Counted from the first letter of the stretch, positions 1-9,194 are shown. The stretch is DNA of 64,000 nt from Microbacterium sp. SORGH_AS_0862 (GCF_030818795.1 NZ_JAUTAY010000001.1:1-64000); one strand, 5' to 3'. Notes: a model not told the origin generated them from the letters alone. Numbers and translations are program-made.

Positions 1-230
1 GCGACGACCAGCGCAACGTCGCCTTCCACGCGTCGCAGTTCGACGGTCACATCGTCGACGACGTTCTGGCGTGCGGCGAGCTCCTGGGCGAGCTGCTGCT
101 TGACCTTCACGAGCTCGCCGATGCGCGCGGCCTGCGGAGGATTGCGTCGGGCGTGATCGGCCTGCGCGCGGCGGGCGTCGATGTCGGCGAGATCCAACAG
201 GCGCAACTGGTCAGCGTGGGCAGCGTTCAC
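1..230 (-). CDS. C4-type zinc-ribbon (CT398/DUF164-like) protein, N-terminal part
   Basis: The gene runs off the left edge; only about 76 N-terminal codons are visible, starting from GTG at 230. The visible part begins MNAAHADQLRLLDLADID and continues as a charged, alanine-rich helical region. That matches the N-terminal coiled coil of the actinobacterial C4 zinc-ribbon proteins. The cysteine pairs of the family lie C-terminally and are outside the window, so the zinc site cannot be checked. A TAGGTT hexamer (237-242, reverse strand) ends 6 nt before the GTG, with GGAGGG between, so the transcript is probably leaderless or nearly so. The cellular role of the family is not settled. Confidence 0.75.
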   Translation of the reverse strand, partial: MNAAHADQLRLLDLADIDARRAQADHARRNPPQAARIGELVKVKQQLAQELAARQNVVDDVTVELRRVEGDVALVV

Positions 231-372
231 CCCTCCAACCTACGCCAGCGCACCGGGCACCACGGCGGCGGTGCGGTGACGGCTTGTTACCTCCCGTGTC
301 GGCCGGTGTGCTCCGACCGACCAGGCTCGTTAGTTTCGGGACTCGACCCCCGTCCGCCCCGAGGAGCCCGCC

Positions 373-1179
373 ATGAGCACCGCCGTCGCCACGGACCGCG
401 TCCATCCGGATGCGGGAGCGCCCGCATCCCGTCTGCAGTTCGACGGCCTTGGGCGTACCTTCGGCACGCACGTCGTGCTCGACGGGATCGATCTCGCTGT
501 CGAGCCGGGCGAACTGGTCGCGATCCTGGGCGCCTCCGGCTCGGGGAAGTCGACGCTGCTGCGCATCGCCGGCGGCCTCGACCGCGCCAGCGAAGGATCG
601 GTGACGATCGACGGCGAGCCCGTCGCCGCGCACGACGCGCGCGTCGCGATCGGCTTCCAAGAGCCGCGTCTGCTGCCCTGGCGGTCCGTATCGGAGAACA
701 TCGCGCTCGGGCTTGCACCGGGCCTCTCCCGCGAAGAACGTTCGCAGCGCATCGGATCGCTGCTCGAGCTCATCGGACTCACCGCCTTCGCCCACCACCG
801 CCCCCGCGAGATCTCGGGCGGGATGGCGCAGCGCACCTCGCTCGCCCGCGCGCTCGCGCGGCGGCCCGGCGTGCTGCTGCTCGACGAGCCGTTCGGCGCC
901 CTCGACGCGCTCACACGACTCAAGATGCAAGATCTCCTGCTCTCGATCCTGGATGAGGCGCCCACGACGACGCTCCTGGTCACGCACGACGTCGACGAGG
1001 CCCTGCAGGTCGCCGACCGCGTCATCGTTCTCGGAGTCGAGGCAGGGTCGGCGGGCGCCCGCATCCAGCGCCTGGTGACGGTTCCCGGAACCCGGCCGCG
1101 CGACCGCGGCTCAGCCGAGCTCGCCGAGCTCCGCGCCGATCTCCTCGGCGCGCTGGGCATCGACCGCCACGCGCACTGA
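373..1179 (+). CDS. ABC transporter ATP-binding protein, SsuB/TauB-like
   Basis: This 268-residue cytoplasmic ATPase powers import through the permease two genes downstream. All ABC motifs are present: Walker A GASGSGKST near residues 53-61, a Q-loop in FQEPRLLPW, the signature SGGMAQR, Walker B VLLLDEP and the switch histidine in VTHD. The FQ(E/D)PRLLPW form and DEPFGALDALTR are typical of the nitrate/sulfonate/taurine import family. The ATG at 373 follows GAGGAG at 361-366. It leads a three-gene operon with a binding lipoprotein (49-nt gap) and a permease (28-nt gap). Substrate is inferred from family only; aliphatic sulfonates are the best guess, but taurine or another small organic anion is possible. 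The 142 bp upstream show no operator I can name. Confidence 0.88.
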   Translation: MSTAVATDRVHPDAGAPASRLQFDGLGRTFGTHVVLDGIDLAVEPGELVAILGASGSGKSTLLRIAGGLDRASEGSVTIDGEPVAAHDARVAIGFQEPRLLPWRSVSENIALGLAPGLSREERSQRIGSLLELIGLTAFAHHRPREISGGMAQRTSLARALARRPGVLLLDEPFGALDALTRLKMQDLLLSILDEAPTTTLLVTHDVDEALQVADRVIVLGVEAGSAGARIQRLVTVPGTRPRDRGSAELAELRADLLGALGIDRHAH

Positions 1180-1228
1180 TCTCTCCCTTTCCACACTCTC
1201 CCTTTCCACAGCAATCGAAAGGCTTGCC

Positions 1229-2233
1229 ATGTCCCGCTCTCGCCGTCTCCTCGGTGCCTTCGCCGGCTTCGCCGTCGCCGCCGTCGCCCTCTCAGGCTGT
1301 GTCGCCGGAGAGGACGCTCCCGCTCCCGCGGGCAGCGACGCCGCCGCATCCGATGTCACCATCAAGCTCGACTGGGCGACCTACAACCCGCTCAGCCTCA
1401 TCATCAAGGACCAGGGCTGGCTCGAAGCCGACGGATACAACGTCGAATGGGTGCAGTCGCTCGGTTCGTCGAAGGCCAACGAGGCGCTGCGCGCCGGCGC
1501 CATCGACTTCGGGTCCACGGCCGGCTCCGCCGCGCTCCTCGCCCGTGCCAACGGCGTTCCGCAGCAGATCGTGGATGTCGTCGCGCAGCCCGAGTGGTCG
1601 GCACTCGTCGTGCCCGCAGACTCCGACATCACCTCCGTCGCCGACCTGAAGGGCAAGTCGGTCGCGGCTGCGCTCGGCACCGACCCATACTTCTTCCTCG
1701 TGCAGGCGCTGGAGGCGGAGGGCCTGTCGATCGACGACGTCACTGTGCAGAACCTCATCCACGCCGACGGCTGGGCGGCGCTCCAGGGCGGTTCTGTGCA
1801 GGCGTGGGCGGGACTCGACCCCATCATGGCCTCGGCGGAGGCCAGCGGCGCGAAGCTCCTCTACCGCAACCTCGACTTCAACTCCTACAGCGTGCTGAAC
1901 GCCACCGAGTCGATCATCAAGGACCACCCCGAGGTCGTCCAGGTCGTCGTCGACGCCTACGAGCGGGCGCGCGCCTGGGCGCTGGAAAACCCCGACAAGA
2001 CCGCGCAGATCCTCGCCGACGCTGCGGCGATCGACCCGGCCGTCGCGCAGAAGGTCATCGACGAGCGGGAGGGTCTCGACGTCGATCCCGTGCCCGGGTC
2101 GGCGCTGTCGGCCGTGCTCGCCCCGATCGGCGCGATCCAGGTCTCGCTGGGCGACGTGACCTCGCAGGACAAGGTCGACACGGCGCTCGACACTCTCTTC
2201 GCGCCGGAGTTCGCCGAGAAGGCCAAGGGCTGA
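1229..2233 (+). CDS. SsuA-like substrate-binding lipoprotein of an ABC importer
   Basis: This is a 334-residue extracytoplasmic binding protein. It has a basic N-terminus, a hydrophobic core and the lipobox L21-S-G-C24, so it should be lipid-anchored on the outer face of the membrane. The mature part opens with a sentence typical of aliphatic-sulfonate binding proteins (YNPLSLIIKDQGWLEADGYN) and keeps ALRAGAIDFGSTAGSAALLA and ADLKGKSVA. The family is the NMT1/SsuA-type two-lobed fold. It lies between its ATPase and its permease, the usual composition of such importers. The sulfonate assignment is by family resemblance; no ligand residues can be proven from sequence alone, and no desulfonating monooxygenase lies alongside. 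Confidence 0.87.
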   Translation: MSRSRRLLGAFAGFAVAAVALSGCVAGEDAPAPAGSDAAASDVTIKLDWATYNPLSLIIKDQGWLEADGYNVEWVQSLGSSKANEALRAGAIDFGSTAGSAALLARANGVPQQIVDVVAQPEWSALVVPADSDITSVADLKGKSVAAALGTDPYFFLVQALEAEGLSIDDVTVQNLIHADGWAALQGGSVQAWAGLDPIMASAEASGAKLLYRNLDFNSYSVLNATESIIKDHPEVVQVVVDAYERARAWALENPDKTAQILADAAAIDPAVAQKVIDEREGLDVDPVPGSALSAVLAPIGAIQVSLGDVTSQDKVDTALDTLFAPEFAEKAKG

Positions 2234-2261
2234 GTCCCGCATCCGAGAGGACGACACGACG

Positions 2262-3080
2262 ATGAGCACGACCGGCACCGCGCCCCGCACGCCGCAGACC
2301 GCCTCCGCACGCGGACGGCTGTCACGACGCGGCGTGCGCGCCCTCCTGGGCTGGGCCGTGCCGGTCGCGCTCATCGCACTGTGGTGCCTGCTCACCAACC
2401 CCGCGGCACCCGTCGTTCCGGGGTACAAGTTCCCGAGCCCGGAGGCGGTCATCACCGCCGGTGTCGATCTCGCCCAGCGCGGAGAACTGTGGCAGTTCAT
2501 CGCGATCTCGGTGCAGCGCGTGATCATCGGGTTCACCGTCGGCGCGCTGCTCGGAATCTCGCTCGGTGGCCTCATCGGGCTGTCGCGGTTCTGGGACGCG
2601 TTGCTCTCCCCCACGCTCGGCGTCATCCGTGCCGTGCCCAGCCTCGCGTGGGTGCCGCTGCTGATCGTGTGGTTCCAGGTCGGCGAGCAGTCGAAGATCA
2701 TCCTGATCGCGATCGGCGCGTTCTTCCCCGTGTTCACCACGGTCTCGCTCGCCCTGCGCCACGTCGACGCCCAGCTCGTCGAGATGGGCCGCTCGTTCGG
2801 ATACACCGGCCTGCGTCTGTTCTTCACGGTGCAGCTCCCCGCGGTGCTGCCCGCTCTGTTCTCGGGGCTCCGGCTCGCGCTCGTGCAGGCGTGGCTCTTC
2901 CTCGTGGCTGCCGAACTGCTCGGCGCCTCGATGGGGCTCGGATTCCTGCTCCTCCGCGGCCAGAACACCGGCCGCGTCGATCAGATCGTGCTCGCGATCA
3001 TCCTGCTCGCGGTGTTCGGCAAGCTCACCGACTCACTGCTGGCCCTCGTGCAGCGCTGGGCCGTACGCCGCTGGGGTTGA
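2262..3080 (+). CDS. ABC transporter permease, SsuC-like
   Basis: This 272-residue integral membrane protein has about six predicted membrane segments, the first near residues 28-48. It carries the cytoplasmic EAA-type coupling loop in EMGRSFGYTGLRLFF near residues 170-185. It belongs to the BPD_transp_1 family in the SsuC/TauC branch and should form the dimeric channel driven by the ATPase encoded at 373. The ATG at 2262 follows GAGAGGACGA. It is the last gene of the importer operon; the stretch after it (3081-3314) contains a palindromic element and no gene. Confidence 0.88.
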   Translation: MSTTGTAPRTPQTASARGRLSRRGVRALLGWAVPVALIALWCLLTNPAAPVVPGYKFPSPEAVITAGVDLAQRGELWQFIAISVQRVIIGFTVGALLGISLGGLIGLSRFWDALLSPTLGVIRAVPSLAWVPLLIVWFQVGEQSKIILIAIGAFFPVFTTVSLALRHVDAQLVEMGRSFGYTGLRLFFTVQLPAVLPALFSGLRLALVQAWLFLVAAELLGASMGLGFLLLRGQNTGRVDQIVLAIILLAVFGKLTDSLLALVQRWAVRRWG

Positions 3081-3147
3081 CCTCTCCTCCCCCGCTCCGG
3101 CACCGCGGGATGCGTGCGCGTCGCACCCATCCGCCCGTTGCACGCCC

Positions 3148-3214
3148 GTCGGAGTTTCGGTGTTCCGTCGGAGGTTTCCACCCGAATCCTCCGACCTCCG
3201 CGCGAATCTCCGAC
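3148..3214. repeat. Nested palindromic element after the importer operon
   Basis: GTCGGAG occurs at 3148-3154 and GTCGGAGG at 3167-3174; their complements CCTCCGAC and CTCCGAC occur at 3188-3195 and 3208-3214. The inner arms form a perfect 8-bp stem around a 13-nt loop, and the outer arms close a second stem. No U-run follows, so it is not a textbook terminator. It could end the importer transcript, bind a protein, or be a dispersed palindromic repeat. Confidence 0.6.
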
Positions 3215-3314
3215 GCTCTGGACGCCCAAGGCGCGCAGGGTGCGCAGGGTGCGGGTGCCCGCCGGCTGTGGATAAGCCCTGCCGACGTCACGTGCTCGCC
3301 GCTACCGTGTCGGC

Positions 3315-3833
3315 ATGTCCCGGCGTCACGTCTCGATTGCGGCCATGATCGGCCTGTTCGTCACGCTGGGCCTCGCCGGTTGCACGACCCCCTCGCCCGA
3401 GCCGACGCCCACCCCGACGGGCTTCGCCTCCGAGGCTGAAGCCTTCGCCGCCGCAGAGGCTACCTACCGTGCGTACATCGATGCGCTGAATCAGGTTGAC
3501 CTCAGCGATCCCGCCACCTTTGAGCCCGTCTATGACCTGACCGCTGGAGATTTCAACGCGGCCTCCAGAGAGTCGCTGTCGCAGTTACATGCCGAGGGCG
3601 CCTCATTCCAAGGGGAACGCTCATACTTCAATGCGGAGACGCTGACGTGGTCGGCTACCGATGCCACCCTGGCAGTCTGTCTAGATGTCTCGAACCTCGA
3701 TGTAGTTGCTTCGGACGGGACGTCGATGGTGGCCGACGAGCGCGCCGACATCCAATCGATCGCAGTCGACATGGACCTCACTGAGTCTCAGATCAAGGAA
3801 GTCCGGCCAAGCGAGATCTCGGGGCGATGCTGA
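3315..3833 (+). CDS. Small secreted lipoprotein of unknown function
   Basis: This is a 172-residue protein with a signal sequence and lipobox L20-A-G-C23, followed by a Thr/Pro-rich linker and then an acidic domain. The domain has an EAEAFAAAEATYRAYIDALNQVD helix, an arrangement that recalls the NTF2-like/SnoaL-type lipoproteins common in Microbacteriaceae. I do not recognise a specific family. A TACCGT hexamer (3303-3308) ends 6 nt before the ATG, which suggests a leaderless mRNA. The stop overlaps the start of the next gene by 7 nt, so the two secreted proteins are likely co-expressed. Synonymous choice is less GC-biased here than in the flanking genes (several AT-ending codons), a mild hint of different origin or low expression. 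Confidence 0.75.
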   Translation: MSRRHVSIAAMIGLFVTLGLAGCTTPSPEPTPTPTGFASEAEAFAAAEATYRAYIDALNQVDLSDPATFEPVYDLTAGDFNAASRESLSQLHAEGASFQGERSYFNAETLTWSATDATLAVCLDVSNLDVVASDGTSMVADERADIQSIAVDMDLTESQIKEVRPSEISGRC

Positions 3834-4603
3834 CACACGTTCTTGAGCTCTCACTAATCGCCGGCATCCTCACATCGGTCAGCGCTGCAGCGCCATGCAC
3901 CCCTGCGGAGCTCGACTACGGCGGATGCGCCAGCACCGACGGCACGTCGGTCATCGTGGAGGGGACACAGACGCAGCCGGGAACGAACGACGGCGGGTCG
4001 GAGTGGATCCCGGCGCGGGGTCCCGGCGGCGGCGGGAGGGCTCCTGCTGAGCCGGAACGTACGCCGGGGATGGACCTCCTCTACGAACAGATTCCGCAGG
4101 ACGAGCCGACCGAGGAGATTCCCGCGGTCACCTTGGCTGATCTCGCGGCATTCACTCCGCAACCACCGTCCTTCGCCGCGGAGCCGGCGGGACTCGGTGT
4201 TGCGGGGCTCCCCACCAACGTCATCGCGGGAGCGTCCGAGCACACGGTCGCGGGAACGCTGTTCAATCGCCCCGTGACGGTGCGCTTCACCCCGGTCGGA
4301 TTCCGATTCGACTACGGCGACGGCACGATCGGTACGTCGTCGACGGGCGGCGCCCCATGGGCCGCCCTCGGACAAGCCCAGTTCACGCCGACACCGACGA
4401 GCCATACCTTCGCCTCCCCCGGGGAGTACTCCGTCACCGTGAGCGTGGCCTACGCAGCCGTCGTCGATTTCGGCGTGACGACCCGAGCGGTCAATGGCAC
4501 CGTGGTCGCGGATGCGGCTCCGCAGACGCTGCGCGTCCTCGAAGCTCGCACGGCCCTCGTCGACAAGACCTGCGCACAGAATCCGCGCGGCCCCGGCTGC
4601 TGA
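3827..4603 (+). CDS. Secreted protein with PKD-like domain
   Basis: This 258-residue protein starts at an ATG lying inside the last codons of the lipoprotein gene (7-nt overlap). The N-terminus is short and hydrophobic and probably a signal peptide. The first part of the mature chain is a low-complexity Gly/Pro/Glu-rich segment. Residues from about 160 onward show the polycystic-kidney-domain pattern: FDYGDGT, a hydrophobic run, then SHTFASPGEYSVTVSVAYA. PKD domains are extracellular beta-sandwiches used in protein or carbohydrate contacts. Cysteines near both ends (C23/C33 region and the last residues) could form disulfides. No catalytic domain is visible; a surface or envelope role is inference. 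Confidence 0.72.
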   Translation: MLTHVLELSLIAGILTSVSAAAPCTPAELDYGGCASTDGTSVIVEGTQTQPGTNDGGSEWIPARGPGGGGRAPAEPERTPGMDLLYEQIPQDEPTEEIPAVTLADLAAFTPQPPSFAAEPAGLGVAGLPTNVIAGASEHTVAGTLFNRPVTVRFTPVGFRFDYGDGTIGTSSTGGAPWAALGQAQFTPTPTSHTFASPGEYSVTVSVAYAAVVDFGVTTRAVNGTVVADAAPQTLRVLEARTALVDKTCAQNPRGPGC

Positions 4604-4646
4604 GCCGTCACGCGTGCGCGCGGGTTGCTGGAAGAACCACGCCTTC

Positions 4647-4667
4647 CCGGTTCGCCGCGTGAACCGG
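4647..4667 (+). terminator. Weak hairpin after the PKD-like gene
   Basis: CCGGTTC (4647-4653) and GAACCGG (4661-4667) form a 7-bp perfect stem with a 7-nt loop, 44 nt after the stop codon of the upstream gene. No T-run follows, so intrinsic termination would be weak. The rest of 4604-4761 holds nothing else I can identify. Confidence 0.3.
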
Positions 4668-4761
4668 TCGGCGGAGATACGGGGTCATGATCCGCTCCTC
4701 GCCGCCTCGCCCGCGAGGGCGCTCTTCGCTCGTCGTCGAGACAGGGCGGCATGAGTCGAGC

Positions 4762-4920
4762 CCTTCGCGACGCGCGGGGCCTCTCGCTCGGTGGGCCTCC
4801 CCCATCGCTACCCCACACGTCGCCTTCGCGACGCGCGGGGCCCCTCGCTCGGTGGGCCTCCCCCATCGCTACCCCACACGTCGCCTTCGCGACGCGCGGG
4901 GCCCCTCGCTCGGTGGGCCC
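4762..4920. repeat. 61-bp tandem repeat, about 2.6 copies, abutting tRNA-Val
   Basis: Copies begin at 4762, 4823 and 4884. Copies one and two differ at a single base (CTCTCG versus CCCTCG). The third copy breaks off inside the 3' end of the tRNA-Val gene, so the other copies carry about 8 bp identical to the tRNA acceptor end (GGTGGGCC). This suggests tandem duplication of sequence just downstream of the tRNA. Confidence 0.85.
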
Positions 4921-4986
4921 TGCCGGGATCGAACCGACGACATCCACGGTGTAAACGTGGCGCTCTACCAGCTGAGCTAAAGGCCC
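4914..4986 (-). tRNA. tRNA-Val (anticodon UAC)
   Basis: The reverse strand folds into a full cloverleaf: acceptor GGGCCUU/AGGGCCC, D-arm GCUC...GAGC, anticodon stem CCACG/CGUGG around loop UUUACAC, and T-arm GUCGG/CCGGC with UUCGAUC. The anticodon UAC reads GUA (and with modification other valine codons). The genome encodes the discriminator A and CC, followed by G, so the terminal A of CCA must be added after transcription. An AGTCTA at 4996-5001 (TAGACT on the reverse strand) is a plausible -10 nine bases upstream. Confidence 0.95.
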
Positions 4987-5156
4987 TTCGTGGACAGTCT
5001 AGGCGGCGGCCGCCCCGGAGCCGATTCGCCATGTCACCCGGGGGCGTCTACACACTCGCTAAGCTGGACGACGGTGCATTTGTCCACTGCCGACAAGGCT
5101 CGCACCAACCCGATGGTTCCTTCCGGCAAGACCTGCCGTGTGATGAAAGGCGTCTC

Positions 5157-7883
5157 GTGACTGTCAACCAACAGGATCCGTACTCGCAGGGCCCCCTCGA
5201 CAGCGATCCGGAAGAGACCGCGGAATGGCGCGAGTCGCTGGAGCAGCTCGTCCAGGCCAAGGGCCGCGGGCGCGGTCGCGAGATCATGCTGAGCCTCCTT
5301 CAGGACTCGCGTGAGCTGCACCTCGGTGTGCCGATGGTTCCCACCACCGACTACATCAACACGATCGCCCCCGAGAACGAGCCGGACTTCCCCGGCGACG
5401 AGGAGATCGAGCGCCGCTATCGCGCATGGATCCGCTGGAACGCGGCCATGACCGTGCACCGTGCGCAGCGCCCGGGCATCGGCGTCGGCGGTCACATCTC
5501 GACGTACGCCTCCTCGGCAGCGCTCTACGAGGTCGGCTTCAACCACTTCTTCCGCGGGCTCGACGACCCCAACGGCGGCGACCAGGTCTTCTTCCAGGGC
5601 CACGCCTCCCCCGGCATGTACGCGCGCTCCTTCCTCGAGGGTCGACTCAGCGAGCAGCAGCTCGACGGCTTCCGCCAGGAGAAGTCGGCAGCACCCCTCG
5701 GTCTCCCCTCGTACCCGCACCCGCGTCTGCTCCCCGAGTACTGGCAGTTCCCCACTGTCTCGATGGGACTCGGACCCATCAACGCCATCTACCAGGCGAT
5801 GACGAACAAGTACCTCACCAACCGCGGCATGAAGGATCTGTCCGACTCGCACGTCTGGGCATTCCTCGGCGACGGTGAGATGGATGAGGTCGAGAGCCGT
5901 GGTCAGCTCCAGGTCGCCGCGAACGAGGGGCTCGACAACCTGACCTTCGTCGTCAACTGCAACCTGCAGCGCCTCGACGGCCCCGTCCGCGGCAACGGCA
6001 AGATCATCCAGGAGCTCGAGAGCTTCTTCCGCGGCGCAGGCTGGAACGTCATCAAGGTCATCTGGGGCCGCGAATGGGACTCGTTGCTCGCCAACGACGA
6101 CCAGGGCGCACTGCTCAACCTCATGAACGTCACCCCCGACGGTGACTTCCAGACGTACAAGGCCGAGAACGGCGCGTACATCCGCGAGAACTTCTTCGGT
6201 CGCGACGAGCGCGCCGCCGCTCTGGTCAAGGACTACACCGACGATCAGATCTGGAACCTCAAGCGCGGCGGCCACGACTACCGCAAGGTGTATGCGGCGT
6301 TCAAGGCGGCCGTCGAGCACAAGGGCCAGCCGACGGTCATCCTCGCGCACACCATCAAGGGCTACGGCCTGGGTCCGCACTTCGAGGGCCGCAACGCGAC
6401 CCACCAGATGAAGAAGATGACCCTCGACGACCTGAAGCACTTCCGCGACGCGATGCACATCCCGGTCTCGGACGCGCAGCTCGAGGAGAACCCGTACCAG
6501 CCTCCGTACTACAACCCCGGAGCGCAGGACGAGACGATCCAGTACATGGTGGAGCGTCGCCGCAAGCTCGGCGGATTCCTGCCCGAGCGCCGCACCACGC
6601 ACGTCGGCCTCGAACTGCCGGACGACAAGGCGTATGCGCTGCCGAAGAAGGGTTCGGGAACGCAGGAGATCGCGACGACCATGGCGTTCGTCCGGCTGCT
6701 GAAGGACCTGCTGCGCGTCAAGGGATTCGGCGAGCGGATCGTTCCGATCATCCCGGACGAGGCTCGCACGTTCGGTATGGACGCGTACTTCCCGACCGCG
6801 AAGATCTACAACCCGAACGGCCAGAACTACACCTCGGTCGACCGCGAGCTGCTCCTTGCGTACAAGGAGAGCCCGCAGGGCCAGATCATGCACGTCGGCA
6901 TCAACGAGGCGGGCGCCATGGCGGCGTTCACCGCGACGAGCACCGCGTATGCGACGCACGGTCAGCCACTCATCCCGGTCTACATCTTCTATTCGATGTT
7001 CGGCTTCCAGCGCACCGGCGACGCCCAGTGGGCCGTCGGCGACCAGATGGGTCGCGGCTTCATCATCGGCGCCACCGCCGGGCGCACGACGCTGACCGGT
7101 GAGGGACTGCAGCACGCCGACGGTCACTCGCACCTGCTCGCATCGACGAACCCGGCAACGGTCTCCTACGACCCGGCCTACGGTTACGAGATCGCCCACA
7201 TCGTGCGCTCGGGCATCGACCGCATGTACGGCGGCAACCACCCCGACCCGAACGTCATGTACTACATCACGGTCTACAACGAGCCGATCGTGCAGCCCGC
7301 CGAGCCGGAGGGTGTCGACGTCGACGGCATCGTGCGCGGCATCCACCGCATCTCGCAGGGCTCCGGCGACGGACACCGCGCGCAGATCCTCGCCTCCGGC
7401 GTGGGTGTGCCGTGGGCGCTCGAGGCGCAGAAGCTGCTGAGCGAGGACTGGGGCGTGAGCGCCGACGTGTGGTCGGTGACCTCCTGGTCCGAGCTGCGCA
7501 ACGATGGCCTCGCCGCGGAGGAGCACAACTTCCTCCACCCGGAGGCGGAGCCGCGCACCGCGTACCTGACCGAGAAGCTGCGCGACGCGCAGGGCCCGGT
7601 GGTGGGTGTCAGCGACTTCATGCACGCGGTGCAGGACCAGATCCGTCAGTGGGTCCCCGGGCGTTACCTGACCCTGGGCGCCGACGGCTTCGGCTTCTCG
7701 GACACCCGCGCGGCCGCCCGTCGCTTCTTCAAGATCGACGGTCCTTCGATCGTCGTGCGCACCCTGCAGGGCCTGGTCGATGAGGGTCGCCTCGACCGGT
7801 CCGTCATCGGGCAGGCGATCGAGAAGTACCGTCTGCACGACGTGAACGCCGGAACGTCCGGCAACGCCGGCGGCGAGAGCTGA
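5157..7883 (+). CDS. aceE: Pyruvate dehydrogenase E1 component, homodimeric type
   Basis: This 908-residue enzyme decarboxylates pyruvate on thiamine diphosphate and passes the acetyl group to the E2 lipoyl domain. The length matches homodimeric AceE of actinobacteria and Proteobacteria rather than the alpha2beta2 type. The ThDP motif is GDGEMDE near residues 239-245, completed by NCNLQ about 30 residues on. The chain continues through a pyrimidine-binding domain ([19 protein letters not shown]) and a transketolase C-terminal domain. The frame is open well upstream, but GTG at 5157 is preceded by GAAAGG and begins the recognisable [11 protein letters not shown], so I chose it. E2 and E3 genes are not in the window. 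The regulator gene starts 2 nt after the stop, so both are probably on one transcript. Confidence 0.97.
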   Translation: MTVNQQDPYSQGPLDSDPEETAEWRESLEQLVQAKGRGRGREIMLSLLQDSRELHLGVPMVPTTDYINTIAPENEPDFPGDEEIERRYRAWIRWNAAMTVHRAQRPGIGVGGHISTYASSAALYEVGFNHFFRGLDDPNGGDQVFFQGHASPGMYARSFLEGRLSEQQLDGFRQEKSAAPLGLPSYPHPRLLPEYWQFPTVSMGLGPINAIYQAMTNKYLTNRGMKDLSDSHVWAFLGDGEMDEVESRGQLQVAANEGLDNLTFVVNCNLQRLDGPVRGNGKIIQELESFFRGAGWNVIKVIWGREWDSLLANDDQGALLNLMNVTPDGDFQTYKAENGAYIRENFFGRDERAAALVKDYTDDQIWNLKRGGHDYRKVYAAFKAAVEHKGQPTVILAHTIKGYGLGPHFEGRNATHQMKKMTLDDLKHFRDAMHIPVSDAQLEENPYQPPYYNPGAQDETIQYMVERRRKLGGFLPERRTTHVGLELPDDKAYALPKKGSGTQEIATTMAFVRLLKDLLRVKGFGERIVPIIPDEARTFGMDAYFPTAKIYNPNGQNYTSVDRELLLAYKESPQGQIMHVGINEAGAMAAFTATSTAYATHGQPLIPVYIFYSMFGFQRTGDAQWAVGDQMGRGFIIGATAGRTTLTGEGLQHADGHSHLLASTNPATVSYDPAYGYEIAHIVRSGIDRMYGGNHPDPNVMYYITVYNEPIVQPAEPEGVDVDGIVRGIHRISQGSGDGHRAQILASGVGVPWALEAQKLLSEDWGVSADVWSVTSWSELRNDGLAAEEHNFLHPEAEPRTAYLTEKLRDAQGPVVGVSDFMHAVQDQIRQWVPGRYLTLGADGFGFSDTRAAARRFFKIDGPSIVVRTLQGLVDEGRLDRSVIGQAIEKYRLHDVNAGTSGNAGGES

Positions 7884-7885
7884 GA

Positions 7886-9109
7886 ATGAGCCGATCCCCG
7901 GAGTCGTCGTCGGACAAGACGGAGACACTCGCCTGGTTGCGACGCATCTCCGGGGATCTGGCCACGGTCACTCTCAAGCGCCTCGAGGACACGCTCCCCT
8001 GGTACGCCGACATGCCGCCGGCCAGGCGCTCCTCGGTGGGCCTCGTTGCCCAGGCGGGCATCACCTCTTTCATCCAGTGGTACGACGATCCGACGGCGAC
8101 GCCGTGGATCGCGGCGGACATCTTCGCCGCGGCTCCCCGCGAGCTGCTGCGCTCGGTGAGCCTGCAGCAGACGCTGCAGCTCATCCGCGTCACCGTCGAG
8201 GTCACGGAGGAGCGCGTTGCGGGCCGCGGTGAGGACCTGCGCGAGGCGATCCTGCTCTACTCCCGCGAACTCGCTTTCACGGCAGCCGACGTCTACGCGC
8301 GCGCCGCCGAGGCTCGCGGACTCTGGGATGCACGCCTCGAGGCTCTCGTGGTCGACTCCATCCTCACGGGCGAAGCAGACGAAGAGCTCCCGAGCCGCAT
8401 CGCCGCTCTGGGCTGGCACGGTCACGGCGAGGTCTCGGTGCTCGTCGGCACCACCCCGCCGCAGTTCGATGTCGACCAGCTGCGGCGCATGGCCCGCAAG
8501 CTCGGCGTCGACGTCCTCGTGGGCGTGCAGGGCTCCCGTCTTGTGCTCGTGATCGGACGTACCGACGCCGATCACCGCGCGGGCGGCGACGAGCAGTCCG
8601 AGCTCCCCTTCCCCGAGATCGCGCGGCGTCTCGAGCCCGGCTTCGGCACCGGCCATCTCGTTCTCGGCCCCACCGTCCCCGCCCTGGTCGACGCAGGCCA
8701 GAGCGCCCGCGCCGCCCTCGCCGGCTTCGCGGTGGCCCGCGCCTGGCGCAACGCGCCCCGCCCGGTCGAAGCCGACGACCTGCTGCCCGAGCGCGCACTG
8801 GCGGGAGATCCGCTCGCCAAGCACACCCTCGTCGAGCGCATCTACCGGCCGCTCAAGGCGCACAGTTCCGACCTCGTCACGACGCTGTGGAGCTACCTCG
8901 ACAACGGGCGCTCGCTCGAGGCGACGGCGCGGGAGCTCTTCGTGCATCCCAACACGGTTCGGTACCGGCTGAAGCGTGTGTCCGACGTCATCGGCTGGGA
9001 CGCAACGGGGCCCCGCGAAGCGCTGATCCTGCAGACCGCCCTCGTTCTGGGCGCGATCGGAACGGACAACACGCGTCGCCGCGCGGCCGGGACACGCCGA
9101 CCGCGCTGA
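7886..9109 (+). CDS. fasR: PucR/CdaR-type transcriptional regulator, FasR-like
   Basis: This 407-residue protein has a poorly conserved N-terminal sensing region, a GGDEF-like central region and a C-terminal helix-turn-helix (SLEATARELFVHPNTVRYRLKRV, residues about 343-371). That is the PucR C-terminal HTH family. In Streptomyces coelicolor a protein of this type encoded beside fabDHPF (FasR) activates fatty-acid synthase genes; here the gene sits in the same place, directly upstream of fabD. That context is the basis for the symbol. The ATG is 2 nt after the aceE stop, so the regulator may be translated from an aceE mRNA, which would tie acetyl-CoA supply to lipid synthesis. The effector is unknown; acyl-ACP or acyl-CoA sensing is only a guess. 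Confidence 0.82.
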   Translation: MSRSPESSSDKTETLAWLRRISGDLATVTLKRLEDTLPWYADMPPARRSSVGLVAQAGITSFIQWYDDPTATPWIAADIFAAAPRELLRSVSLQQTLQLIRVTVEVTEERVAGRGEDLREAILLYSRELAFTAADVYARAAEARGLWDARLEALVVDSILTGEADEELPSRIAALGWHGHGEVSVLVGTTPPQFDVDQLRRMARKLGVDVLVGVQGSRLVLVIGRTDADHRAGGDEQSELPFPEIARRLEPGFGTGHLVLGPTVPALVDAGQSARAALAGFAVARAWRNAPRPVEADDLLPERALAGDPLAKHTLVERIYRPLKAHSSDLVTTLWSYLDNGRSLEATARELFVHPNTVRYRLKRVSDVIGWDATGPREALILQTALVLGAIGTDNTRRRAAGTRRPR

Positions 9110-9115
9110 TAATTG

Positions 9116-9139
9116 GCGGGTATCTGCAAAGGAACCCGC
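9116..9139. promoter_or_regulatory. Inverted repeat between fasR and fabD
   Basis: GCGGGT (9116-9121) and ACCCGC (9134-9139) form a perfect 6-bp inverted repeat with 12 nt between them, in the 85-bp gap before fabD. It is a candidate operator for the adjacent PucR-type regulator or a short RNA hairpin. No convincing -35/-10 pair could be placed here. Confidence 0.4.
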
Positions 9140-9194
9140 GTTTCTTGTCGCATGACATCCATACCCCGGTCGGGGAGATTGGCAGGATAGAACG

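Noticed and set aside
4762..4920. Possible CRISPR array
   Set aside because: The 61-bp units are identical end to end with no variable spacers and no cas genes nearby; this is a plain tandem duplication.
9140..9194. Classical -35/-10 promoter for fabD
   Set aside because: TTGTCG at 9145-9150 has no -10 at 16-19 bp. The AGGA before the GTG is a ribosome-binding site rather than part of a promoter.
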